The notes under the pieces were generated by a model that was not told the DNA's origin, searched no databases, and saw nothing but the letters and a program-made list of their open reading frames with translations. Position numbers and translations under genes: made by a program. Below are positions 1 to 6,244 of a DNA stretch of 6,244 nt, piece after piece. The DNA comes from Oscillospiraceae bacterium (GTDB taxonomy: Bacteria > Bacillota > Clostridia > Oscillospirales > CAG-272), in the NCBI GenBank assembly GCA_009779295.1, contig WREN01000140.1, positions 1 to 6,244 on the forward strand, given 5' to 3'. The first letter of the stretch is position 1; each line of letters begins with the position of its first letter.

Positions 1-204
1 AAAGGAAAGGGGTTGGACATAGACATCCCCGTGAACTATTTCCCCGGCGACGACCCCAACCGCACGCCGAAAAATATATGGCGCGGACACGGGCATCTGC
101 TTTTCTCGAACTGGTTGAATTATTTCGTGTATCAGGATACGCCGTATGATATGAACGCGATAAATATGTTTACCAAGCCGAACCGTATGATACAGACGCA
201 GTAA
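1..204 (+). CDS. metA: Homoserine O-acyltransferase MetA, C-terminal end (partial)
   Basis: The frame is open from base 1 to the TAA at 202-204, giving the last 67 residues of a protein that begins upstream of the window; a TTG at 13 is internal, not a start. The residues match the C-terminus of MetA: a VNYFPGDDP stretch, then TPKNIWRGHGHLLFSNWLNY, then VYQDTPYD, which parallel the NYFP-NDP, WRSHGNLLF-NWLNYYVYQ and TPYDL blocks of the family. MetA transfers an acyl group from acetyl- or succinyl-CoA to the hydroxyl of L-homoserine, the first committed step of methionine synthesis, in the cytoplasm. The catalytic Cys, His and Glu and the residue that decides between acetyl- and succinyl-CoA all lie upstream, so the donor cannot be told here. 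A possible hairpin terminator follows the stop codon. Confidence 0.93.
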   Translation, partial: KGKGLDIDIPVNYFPGDDPNRTPKNIWRGHGHLLFSNWLNYFVYQDTPYDMNAINMFTKPNRMIQTQ

Positions 205-206
205 TC

Positions 207-240
207 ATGCCCGAAAACGTGAGGGCATTGTATTGTTTGA
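207..240 (+). terminator. Possible rho-independent terminator after metA
   Basis: ATGCCC at 207-212 pairs exactly with GGGCAT at 223-228 around a 10-base loop. A T-rich but interrupted tract (TGTATTGTTTGA, 229-240) follows. It sits directly after the metA stop codon, where a terminator is expected. The stem is only 6 bp and the T tract is broken by G and A, so it would be weak; it could also be chance. Confidence 0.35.
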
Positions 241-347
241 TGCGATTGATTGGTGTAGAAGGGCGTGAAATAAAATATTATTAAAATCGCTCCAAACGGC
301 AAAAAGCGAAAATTTAATTAAGCGTAAAAAACCAATTTTATATTTTC

Positions 348-353
348 GGGAGG
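348..353 (+). promoter_or_regulatory. Ribosome-binding site of the TIGR04076 gene
   Basis: GGGAGG is a strong Shine-Dalgarno match. It decides the start: the in-frame TTG at 354 touches the site and cannot be used with it, whereas the ATG at 366 lies 12 bases downstream, slightly long but workable. Confidence 0.7.
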
Positions 354-365
354 TTGAACATAACG

Positions 366-698
366 ATGAAAAAATGGATAGTAGAAGATTGGGAATTTGA
401 ACTCGCTGCAACAAATGGGAAAGCCGGACATTGCAGGCTTGGTATAGAAAAAGGAGATAAATTTGTTTTTCAATACGGATGTCCTGCCGGTATGTGTCCC
501 AAAATTATGGCACAACTGTATACATGGTGTGAAGTCATACGGTGTGGCGGCGACTTTACACACAGAGGCGAAAAAGAGAAATATGAAATGGGTATGTCAT
601 GTCCCGATGGTTGTATTATGTTTCATTTAAGAGCATACCCCATAAACCGCGATGAAAATGGTGTGTATAATGGTAAATACACAAGACCGGAAGATTAA
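366..698 (+). CDS. TIGR04076 family Cys-rich small protein, function unknown
   Basis: The product is 110 residues from the ATG at 366. The family is recognised from its conserved core: CPAGMCP at 39-45, followed by an LY (51-52), an RCGGDF (59-64, corresponding to the usual RFGG-F) and SCPDG (78-82) leading into a hydrophobic strand (IMFHL). Cysteines are at 23, 39, 44, 55, 60, 79 and 83. Members are small soluble proteins with invariant cysteines, which suggests metal or redox chemistry, but no role is established. No signal peptide or membrane segment is seen. A charged tail of about 20 residues (91-110) extends past the point where I recall most members ending. The gene is about 41% G+C by hand count (361-660), lower than mutS2 downstream. 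It has its own strong ribosome-binding site, and 53 bases separate it from recO. The family call is from memory of the motif; no function is assigned. Confidence 0.82.
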   Translation: MKKWIVEDWEFELAATNGKAGHCRLGIEKGDKFVFQYGCPAGMCPKIMAQLYTWCEVIRCGGDFTHRGEKEKYEMGMSCPDGCIMFHLRAYPINRDENGVYNGKYTRPED

Positions 699-751
699 AT
701 CGCAGATAAGCATTACCTTAAATAAATCAACAAAACAGGAAGTGAAAACAC

Positions 752-1516
752 ATGCTCATCGAAGTCACCGGACTGGTCATACGCGAAGTATCGCTCGGTG
801 AAAGCGATAAGATTCTCACTGTGCTGACTTCTGAAATGGGCAAAATCACCGTGTACGCGAACGGCGTGCGCAAGTACAAGAACCCGAACATGAACGCCGC
901 GCAGCTCATGAGTTACAGCGAGATGATAGTTTACAAACGCGGCGAGAAATACTGGCTCAGGGAATCGGTTGTTATCGAAAACTTCTACGACATTCGCCTT
1001 GACCTTGAACGATTCGCGCTGGCGCAGTATATACTTGATGTAACCGGAGACGTTTGCGTCGAGGAAGAAAATGAAGAAGTTATGCTCAAACTGACATTGA
1101 ACACGTTGTACATGCTCGTAACGAACAAAAAGCCGATTGAGCAAGTCAAGAGTGTTTTCGAATTGCGTACTATGGCGAATATTGGTTTTCTGCCGAATTT
1201 GATAAACTGCGAAACCTGCGGAGAATATGAATCGGAATTTATGTTCTTTGATATTGTTAACGCTGTTCTATTCTGTAAGGATTGCAATAACGAGGACGAC
1301 AATACATACAAGAAAAGTCTGCCCATTGACGTTATCAAAGCGATGCGGCATATCATTTACGGCGAACCGAAACAGATATTTTCATTCAAGTTAGATACGG
1401 AATTACTATACATACTCGCCGAAACGTGTGAGATTTATTTATTGAACCACATCGAACGCGGGTTTAAAACATTGAGTTTTTACAAAGGAATAAGAGGAGA
1501 AGATGGCTATATATGA
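752..1516 (+). CDS. recO: DNA repair protein RecO
   Basis: RecO works with RecR (and RecF) to load RecA on SSB-coated single-stranded DNA and to anneal strands during recombinational repair. The 254 residues are the usual length. Residues 1-80 form the OB-fold domain (opening TGLVIREVSLGESDKILTVL, then the GK-TVYANGVRK strand region). The helical C-terminal part carries the hallmark FELRTMANIGFLP (136-148), a four-Cys zinc site (C153-x2-C156 and C175-x2-C178), and the closing YLLNHIERGFKTLSFYK helix. The ATG at 752 follows AGGAAG (737-742) at 9 bases. The last 14 bases overlap the start of mutS2 in another frame, so the two are probably co-transcribed and coupled. No promoter stands out in the 53 bases upstream. 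All expected zinc ligands are present, so the gene looks intact. Confidence 0.96.
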   Translation: MLIEVTGLVIREVSLGESDKILTVLTSEMGKITVYANGVRKYKNPNMNAAQLMSYSEMIVYKRGEKYWLRESVVIENFYDIRLDLERFALAQYILDVTGDVCVEEENEEVMLKLTLNTLYMLVTNKKPIEQVKSVFELRTMANIGFLPNLINCETCGEYESEFMFFDIVNAVLFCKDCNNEDDNTYKKSLPIDVIKAMRHIIYGEPKQIFSFKLDTELLYILAETCEIYLLNHIERGFKTLSFYKGIRGEDGYI

Positions 1517-3896
1517 CAAAGCGTTGATAACGCTTGAATACAATAAAATAATAAACATGCTCGCCGACTGCGCGGCGACCGAAGGCGCGAAAGAACTCGC
1601 GTATCGGTTACAGCCTTTCTGCGATAAAGACAAAATAGAAAAGTTATTAGAACAAACTAACGACGCGAAATATCTCGTCTCCATCAAAGGACAACCTACA
1701 TTCGGAGCGGTGAAGAACGTCAACATTTCGCTCGACCGCGCGTTGAAATCCGCGGTATTGACCACTCGTGAATTGCTTGACATCGCTAATTTGCTGAGAG
1801 TTGTCCGGCGATTGATCGACTATATCAATTCCGACAAGAAGTTTGAAGTGTTATTAAACGAATACTTCGACCGCCTAACCGGAAACCGTATGCTTGAAGA
1901 AAAAATCAACCGCGCGATAGTCGCGGAGGACATGATTGCCGACGAAGCGAGCATTGACCTCGCCGAAATTCGGCGCAAAATCAGATTCGAGAACAACCGT
2001 ATAAAAGACAACCTGCAAAAATTCATTTCGAACGGCACATATTCAAAATATTTACAGGAAAATATCGTCACGATGCGCAACGGGCGTTATGTTATTCCCG
2101 TGAAAATCGAGTACAAGAACGAAATCAAAGGATTGATTCACGACACTTCCGCTTCGGGCGCGACCGTTTTCATCGAGCCGTTGACAGTGCTTGAATCCAA
2201 CAACGCCCTGCGTGAACTTCAAAGTGCGGAAGAACACGAAATCGAGAAAATCTTAGCGGAACTGTCCGCGCTGTGCGCGGACGACGCGGACAACATCTCG
2301 CTCGATTACTACAACGTCACCGAACTCGCGTTCATTTTCGCGAAAGCTGATCTGTCAATCAAGATGAACGCCGCCTGCCCGAAAATCAACGACAAGCAGA
2401 TTATCGAACTATATAAAGCGCGCCATCCGTTATTGGACTACAAAACCGTCGTGCCCGTGAATATCATGCTCGGCGGCAGATTCGACACGCTTGTTATCAC
2501 CGGACCGAACACGGGCGGCAAAACGGTTTCTCTGAAAACTATCGGTTTGTTCGCGCTGATGACGCAAGCTGGACTTCACATTCCCGCCGACGATACCTCA
2601 ACCATGTGCATTTTCGACGAAATCCTCGCGGATATCGGCGATGAGCAGAGCATCGAGCAGTCCTTGTCAACGTTCTCCGCGCACATGGTGAACATCGTTT
2701 ACATCATTGAGAACGCAGGCGATAAAAGTCTCGTGCTGTTCGACGAACTCGGAGCGGGAACCGATCCAGTTGAGGGCGCGGCACTCGCTATTGCAATTTT
2801 GGAAAATGTTCGCTTCAAGCGCAGCTTGTGCGCCGCGACGACGCATTACGCGGAATTGAAGGCGTTCGCGCTTGATACCGATGGCGTTAGCAACGCTTCG
2901 TGTGAGTTCAATATCGAAACGCTGAAACCAACTTACCGTTTGATTATCGGTACGCCCGGCAAGTCGAACGCGTTCGCGATTTCAAAAAAGCTCGGCTTGA
3001 GCGACGGAATCATCGCACGTGCCGGCGAATATGTGAGCAAAGACAGCAAGCGGTTCGAGTATGTCGTCGAAAAGCTGGAGCAGTCGCGCATTGAAATGGA
3101 AGAACAGCGCGACGCCGCAATCAAACTGCGCAGGGAATATGAAGAATTTAAATCTACTTCGGAAAGAAATCTGCGGGAAAAGATTGAGGAAACGACGAAG
3201 GAACTTGAAAAATCCCGCGCGCAGGCTGTGCGTATCGTCGAGGGCGCGAAAGCTACGAGCGATTATGTGTTGAAGCAGCTTGAGGAATTGAAAAAGCACC
3301 GCGAATCTGAGCGATTAAGCGATGAGCTTGAGGAAGCGCGGCGGAATATCCGCCAGCAATTGAAGCAAACCGATACCGGCGTTGATTTCGTCACCGAAAC
3401 GAACATCAAAGATTACGAATTGCCGCGCCCGCTCGTCAAAGGAGATGAAGTGATAATTTCGAACATCAACAAAAAAGGTGTGCTCACCGCCGACCCTGAC
3501 AAAGACGGCAACGTTGTTGTGCAGGCTGGGATTATAAACACAAAAACAAACATCAAAAATCTGATTCTCGTCGAAGATGACAAAGTAACCTTTACCGATA
3601 AAACGGAAAAGAAGATTTCGCCGACCGAATTTAAAACAAGCGTGACGCGTAACTTCACACCTGAGATTGACGTCCGTGGTATGAACGGCGAGGACGCGTG
3701 GTTTTCGATCGATAAATACCTTGACAACGCGAAAGTTGCGAACGTTCTTAACGTTTCGATCATTCACGGCAAGGGAACCGGCGCTTTGAAAAACGCGGTC
3801 TGGAAAAATTTAAAAAATGATTACCGCGTGAAAAGTTATCGGTTAGGGCAGTACGGCGAAGGAGATTTGGGAGTAACAATAATTGATATAAAATGA
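1503..3896 (+). CDS. mutS2: MutS2 ATPase with C-terminal Smr domain
   Basis: MutS2 is a MutS paralogue without the mismatch-recognition domain. In Firmicutes it has been linked to splitting or rescue of collided ribosomes, and in other bacteria to limiting recombination. The 797 residues show, in order: the core/clamp region with RYVIPV (195-200) and HDTSASGAT (213-221); the ABC-type ATPase with Walker A GPNTGGKT (334-341), signature STFSAHM (389-395) and Walker B LVLFDE (410-415) followed by LGAGTDP; a long charged coiled coil (about 518-622); a small KOW-like beta domain beginning near KGDEV (646-650); and the Smr domain with IDVRG (722-726) and HGKGTG (755-760). All catalytic motifs are intact and the length is normal. 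GAGGAG at 1494-1499 lies only 3 bases from the ATG, but the N-terminus (YDKALITLEYNKI) matches the family at that start. It overlaps recO by 14 bases and the next gene by 4. G+C is about 51% over 2281-2580. Confidence 0.97.
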   Translation: MAIYDKALITLEYNKIINMLADCAATEGAKELAYRLQPFCDKDKIEKLLEQTNDAKYLVSIKGQPTFGAVKNVNISLDRALKSAVLTTRELLDIANLLRVVRRLIDYINSDKKFEVLLNEYFDRLTGNRMLEEKINRAIVAEDMIADEASIDLAEIRRKIRFENNRIKDNLQKFISNGTYSKYLQENIVTMRNGRYVIPVKIEYKNEIKGLIHDTSASGATVFIEPLTVLESNNALRELQSAEEHEIEKILAELSALCADDADNISLDYYNVTELAFIFAKADLSIKMNAACPKINDKQIIELYKARHPLLDYKTVVPVNIMLGGRFDTLVITGPNTGGKTVSLKTIGLFALMTQAGLHIPADDTSTMCIFDEILADIGDEQSIEQSLSTFSAHMVNIVYIIENAGDKSLVLFDELGAGTDPVEGAALAIAILENVRFKRSLCAATTHYAELKAFALDTDGVSNASCEFNIETLKPTYRLIIGTPGKSNAFAISKKLGLSDGIIARAGEYVSKDSKRFEYVVEKLEQSRIEMEEQRDAAIKLRREYEEFKSTSERNLREKIEETTKELEKSRAQAVRIVEGAKATSDYVLKQLEELKKHRESERLSDELEEARRNIRQQLKQTDTGVDFVTETNIKDYELPRPLVKGDEVIISNINKKGVLTADPDKDGNVVVQAGIINTKTNIKNLILVEDDKVTFTDKTEKKISPTEFKTSVTRNFTPEIDVRGMNGEDAWFSIDKYLDNAKVANVLNVSIIHGKGTGALKNAVWKNLKNDYRVKSYRLGQYGEGDLGVTIIDIK

Positions 3897-4543
3897 AAAC
3901 AATTTTAAAATTCGATACGCGAAATAAAATCTGTTTGCCGCAAGAGTTTGAAAAAGATGATGTGCGTTTTTCCGATTCGTTCGCTGAATATTTTATAAAG
4001 CATTTTACAAAATCCGGTGATACAGTTTTTGATCCTTTCGCGGGTTTTGGAACGACATTATATATTGCCGAAAAACTTGACCGGCGAGCATTTGGTGTTG
4101 AATTACTTCCTGAGCGTGTAGAGTTTATAAAGGAAAATTTGCGAAATCAAAGCGGTATCATATGCGACAGTTCGCTCCAATTTAATGAGAGTAATCTACC
4201 AGAAATTGATTTTGTTTTAACTTCGCCGCCTTACATGCAAAGAATCAACCACCCTGAATATCCGTTTGCCGGTTATCAAATAACCGGACAGGGATATGAA
4301 GATTATTTAATTGAGATTGCGGAGATATTCAATAAAATAAAGAAAAGATTAAAGTACGGAAGTTATGTAGTAATAGAAGTCAGCAATTTGTTAATAGACG
4401 GCGTGTTTACTCCACTTGCTTGGGATATTGCCGGAAGCGTCTGTAAGGAATTGGTGTTCAAGCAGGAGATTATAATCGAATGGGAACCGACATATGGATT
4501 CGGATATGACCACAGCTATGCATTTATATTTCAAAATATATAA
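3893..4543 (+). CDS. Putative DNA (N4-cytosine/N6-adenine) methyltransferase, solitary
   Basis: This 216-residue protein has an amino-methyltransferase fold. A lead-in (RFSDSFAEYFIKHFT, 25-39) comes before the S-adenosylmethionine motif I DPFAGFGTT (47-55). An acidic ribose-binding residue follows (E70 in FGVEL), and D92 may be motif III. The catalytic motif IV is TSPPY (110-114), of the S/T-PPY type commonest in N4-cytosine enzymes, and a DHSYAFIF strand (206-213) lies near the end. The binding motif precedes the catalytic motif, and there is no room for a normal target-recognition domain. No restriction endonuclease gene is adjacent. A TRM11-like RNA methyltransferase is therefore an alternative; methyltransferase activity is well supported but the substrate is not. 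The ATG overlaps the mutS2 stop as ATGA, and the nearest Shine-Dalgarno-like site (GGGAG, 3869-3873) is 19 bases away, so translation probably depends on coupling. G+C is about 37% (3901-4200) against 51% in mutS2, which suggests later acquisition. Confidence 0.85.
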   Translation: MKTILKFDTRNKICLPQEFEKDDVRFSDSFAEYFIKHFTKSGDTVFDPFAGFGTTLYIAEKLDRRAFGVELLPERVEFIKENLRNQSGIICDSSLQFNESNLPEIDFVLTSPPYMQRINHPEYPFAGYQITGQGYEDYLIEIAEIFNKIKKRLKYGSYVVIEVSNLLIDGVFTPLAWDIAGSVCKELVFKQEIIIEWEPTYGFGYDHSYAFIFQNI

Positions 4544-4570
4544 TAAAATAATTTTAAGGAGAGATAAAAA

Positions 4571-5338
4571 ATGTCAGAAATTTATTTAGGCGCGCAACTT
4601 TATACCGTGAGGGATTACATTCAAAATGAAAAGGATTTCGCCGAAACGATGAAAAAAATCGCAGATATTGGTTACAAATATGTGCAGGTTTCGGGGATCG
4701 GGGCAGTATCGCCGCAAGCAATCAAAAACGCTGCCGAAGCGAACGGTTTAACGGTTACTTTAACTCACACCAATCCGGCACGCATGAGAGACGAAACGGA
4801 AGCAGTTATAGCCGCCCATAATGTTTTTAATTGCAATTGTCTCGGTATCGGCGGCAGTCCGTATGAACACAGTGAAGAAGGATATTACACATTTTGTAAA
4901 GAATTCGCTCCGGCAATAGAAAAAATCAAAAACGCGGGCAAAATGTTATTATTTCACAACCACTGGAAAGAATTTGAAAAATTTGGCGATAAAAACGGGC
5001 TCGAAATTATAATGGAAAACACCGACCCTGACGGTTGCAAGCTTACGTTTGACGCGGGTTGGGGAACTTACGCGGGTGTAGATGTGTTGGAGTTTATGGA
5101 TAAATATGCCGACAGAATTTACGCGACCCACCTCAAAGATATGTTTTTCCTTCCGGACAACAAATACGATTTAACGGAAATGCTGACGGGCGATATTAAC
5201 TACGACGCGATTATAAAAGTATGTATAACCAAAAACATTCAATGGCATTTTATCGAGCAGGACACCGTAAAAATGGACGCATTCGAGAGTTTGAAGATCA
5301 GCTACAATAATTTAGTTTCAAAATATCCGTTCAAATAA
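4571..5338 (+). CDS. Sugar phosphate isomerase/epimerase family TIM-barrel protein
   Basis: The 255 residues fit the xylose isomerase-like TIM barrel family (AP endonuclease 2 fold), cytoplasmic enzymes that isomerise, epimerise or dehydrate sugars using a divalent metal. The opening GAQLYTVRD (7-15) and the ADIGYKYVQVSG strand (31-42) are typical. Likely metal and substrate residues are the HNHWKEF motif (129-135, E134 the probable acidic ligand), D161 in TFDAGWG, H187 in THLKD and E229 in FIEQD. Other members with HNHxxEF are usually annotated only as sugar isomerase/epimerase, so the substrate cannot be named. The ATG at 4571 follows AAGGAG (4556-4561) at 9 bases. The gene lies 27 bases after the methyltransferase with no hairpin between them, and its stop codon is embedded in the ribosome-binding site of the next barrel gene. 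The two barrel proteins are only distantly alike. Confidence 0.87.
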   Translation: MSEIYLGAQLYTVRDYIQNEKDFAETMKKIADIGYKYVQVSGIGAVSPQAIKNAAEANGLTVTLTHTNPARMRDETEAVIAAHNVFNCNCLGIGGSPYEHSEEGYYTFCKEFAPAIEKIKNAGKMLLFHNHWKEFEKFGDKNGLEIIMENTDPDGCKLTFDAGWGTYAGVDVLEFMDKYADRIYATHLKDMFFLPDNKYDLTEMLTGDINYDAIIKVCITKNIQWHFIEQDTVKMDAFESLKISYNNLVSKYPFK

Positions 5339-5343
5339 GGAGG
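5337..5343 (+). promoter_or_regulatory. Ribosome-binding site overlapping the upstream stop codon
   Basis: AAGGAGG is a near-perfect Shine-Dalgarno match. The TAA of the preceding gene (5336-5338) shares two bases with it. It lies 7 bases from the ATG at 5351, which is preferred over the in-frame TTG at 5348. The arrangement suggests linked translation of the two barrel genes. Confidence 0.85.
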
Positions 5344-5350
5344 TAAATTG

Positions 5351-6205
5351 ATGGCTACATTTGAATTAAGCGCGTTTGCGGACGAGTATTCGCCTGTGTT
5401 CGATGAGCAAATCATCGGACTAAAAGCAAATAACGTAAAATACATGGAGATCCGCGGCGTAGACGGTAAAAACATTTCGGAAATCACATATGATGAAGCT
5501 AAAACTATTAAACAAAAACTCGACGGTAACGGTATAAAAGTTTCTGCGGTAGGTTCGCCGATAGGCAAAATCGGAATCAACGCGCCGTTTGAACCGCACC
5601 TCGAACTGCTTAAACATATAATAGAACTCGCGAATATTTTAAGTTGCGACCGTATACGCATGTTCAGCTTTTTCATTCCGAAAGGAGAGAACGCCGACGA
5701 TTACCGTTCGGAAGTCATGGACAAGCTCGGCAAAATGTTGGATATTGCGAAAGCAAGTAACGTTATACTCTGTCACGAAAATGAAAGCGTCATATACGGC
5801 GATACCGCGTTGAGATGTCTTGACATTCAAAAAGAATTTGACGGTGAAATCAAACTTGTTTTTGATCACGCGAATTTCATTCACTGTGGCGAAGAACCGT
5901 ATCCGTATGCGTTCGATATGCTGAAGGATTACATTTATTACATGCACATTAAAGATTGCAACGTGGAAAAAATCATGGCTCCGGCAGGAATGGGTATCGG
6001 CAGGATTCCCGAAACGATTGAAAGTTTGAAAGCCTACGACCATAAATATTTTCTGACGATAGAACCGCATTTGCAGATATTCAAGGGACTCGAAAAACTC
6101 GACAGCTCGAATCAGGTATTAATTGAAAACCAATACGCGACAAGCGCGGACGCGTTCAAAGCTGCGGTTGACGCTATGAGAAACATATTAAATTCAGGAG
6201 GATAA
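5351..6205 (+). CDS. Second sugar phosphate isomerase/epimerase family TIM-barrel protein
   Basis: The 284 residues again fit the xylose isomerase-like TIM barrel family. The four likely metal ligands follow the classic Glu-Asp-His-Glu order: E143 in CHENE, D172 in VFDHANF, H199 in YMHIKD and E238 in LTIEPHL. A phosphate- or substrate-contacting loop may lie around GSPIGKIGI (68-76), and AGMGIGRIP (212-220) is a glycine-rich strand-loop. The typical chemistry is C2-C3 epimerisation or aldose-ketose isomerisation of a sugar or sugar acid; the substrate is not visible from sequence. The ATG at 5351 is chosen over the TTG at 5348 because it sits 7 bases from AAGGAGG. The gene begins 12 bases after the first barrel gene, and its end contains the ribosome-binding site of the kinase-like gene. 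Sequence similarity to the neighbouring barrel is low outside the ligand motifs, so this looks like partner enzymes and not a recent duplication. Confidence 0.88.
   Translation: MATFELSAFADEYSPVFDEQIIGLKANNVKYMEIRGVDGKNISEITYDEAKTIKQKLDGNGIKVSAVGSPIGKIGINAPFEPHLELLKHIIELANILSCDRIRMFSFFIPKGENADDYRSEVMDKLGKMLDIAKASNVILCHENESVIYGDTALRCLDIQKEFDGEIKLVFDHANFIHCGEEPYPYAFDMLKDYIYYMHIKDCNVEKIMAPAGMGIGRIPETIESLKAYDHKYFLTIEPHLQIFKGLEKLDSSNQVLIENQYATSADAFKAAVDAMRNILNSGG
6196..6201 (+). promoter_or_regulatory. Ribosome-binding site inside the end of the preceding gene
   Basis: AGGAGG lies within the last codons of the second barrel gene (Ser-Gly-Gly) and is 10 bases from the ATG at 6212. It identifies the true start of the truncated gene at the window edge. 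Confidence 0.85.
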
Positions 6206-6211
6206 TAAAAT

Positions 6212-6244
6212 ATGAAAATGCTTGCAATAGACCTCGGAGCTTCA
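6212..6244 (+). CDS. FGGY-type sugar kinase, N-terminus only (rhamnulokinase-like)
   Basis: Only 11 codons are present (MKMLAIDLGAS), cut by the window end. The AIDLGAS stretch matches the first phosphate-binding strand of sugar kinases in the ASKHA superfamily, where Asp-Leu-Gly contacts ATP. The Gly-Ala-Ser form is the usual start of rhamnulokinases; other FGGY kinases more often read DxGTxS. It begins 6 bases after the second barrel gene, so an isomerase/epimerase-kinase operon is likely. With so few residues the specificity is a guess, and another ASKHA-fold protein such as a ROK kinase cannot be excluded. Confidence 0.6.
   Translation, partial: MKMLAIDLGAS

Noticed and set aside
246..276. 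Possible promoter TTGATT (246-251) and TAAAAT (271-276) before the TIGR04076 gene
   Set aside because: The 19-base spacer and poor -35 match are common by chance in this AT-rich gap; a promoter is expected there but this one is not supported.
287..309. Hairpin TCGCT / AGCGA with a 13-base loop
   Set aside because: The stem has only 5 pairs, the loop is long and there is no T tract or conserved leader, so it is not a convincing terminator or riboswitch.
339..344. TATATT as a -10 box
   Set aside because: Transcription would begin at or inside the ribosome-binding site at 348-353, leaving no usable site.
713..1144. Long minus-strand open frame across recO (143 codons)
   Set aside because: It is antisense to a well-supported recO, and its translation has no recognisable family or start signal.
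3315..3767. Long minus-strand open frame across the end of mutS2 (150 codons)
   Set aside because: It lies opposite the intact KOW-like and Smr domains and reads as a mirror of biased mutS2 codons.
4544..4570. Terminator between the methyltransferase and the first barrel gene
   Set aside because: The 27 bases contain no inverted repeat, only A/T-rich sequence and the ribosome-binding site.
5639..6070. Minus-strand open frame opposite the second barrel gene (143 codons)
   Set aside because: It is antisense to a gene with all four metal ligands and a strong ribosome-binding site, and shows no family features.

Overview
The window reads as a chromosomal segment of an anaerobic Bacillota (Clostridia-type) bacterium. 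The evidence is strong AGGAGG-type ribosome-binding sites in front of tightly packed genes, a MutS2-Smr protein next to RecO, and a Firmicute-like MetA end. This assignment comes from gene content and style and names no genus. All genes lie on the + strand, and the longest gap between genes is about 160 bases.

Positions 1-204 hold the 3' end of metA (homoserine O-acyltransferase, methionine biosynthesis), followed by a short hairpin that may be a terminator. A small Cys-rich gene of the TIGR04076 family (366-698, function unknown) comes next. Then comes a compact run: recO (752-1516) overlaps mutS2 (1503-3896) by 14 bases, and mutS2 overlaps an AT-rich methyltransferase-like gene (3893-4543) by 4 bases (ATGA). 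After 27 bases there is a second run of two divergent TIM-barrel sugar isomerase/epimerase-like genes (4571-5338 and 5351-6205). The last gene, starting at 6212, is cut off after 11 codons; its N-terminus fits a FGGY sugar kinase, most like rhamnulokinase.

The first run concerns genome maintenance and translation quality control: RecO acts in RecFOR recombination, and MutS2 is an ATPase with an Smr domain linked to collided ribosomes and recombination control. A solitary methyltransferase is translationally coupled behind it. The second run looks like the front of a sugar-catabolism operon (isomerase/epimerase plus kinase). No terminator is visible between the two runs, so they may be co-transcribed, although the functions look unrelated.

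I found no tRNA, rRNA, CRISPR array, insertion sequence or phage gene. Nothing here is clearly a new system. The points most worth a second look are the compositionally distinct orphan methyltransferase, the unusual TIGR04076 protein, and the paired TIM-barrel proteins with a kinase.
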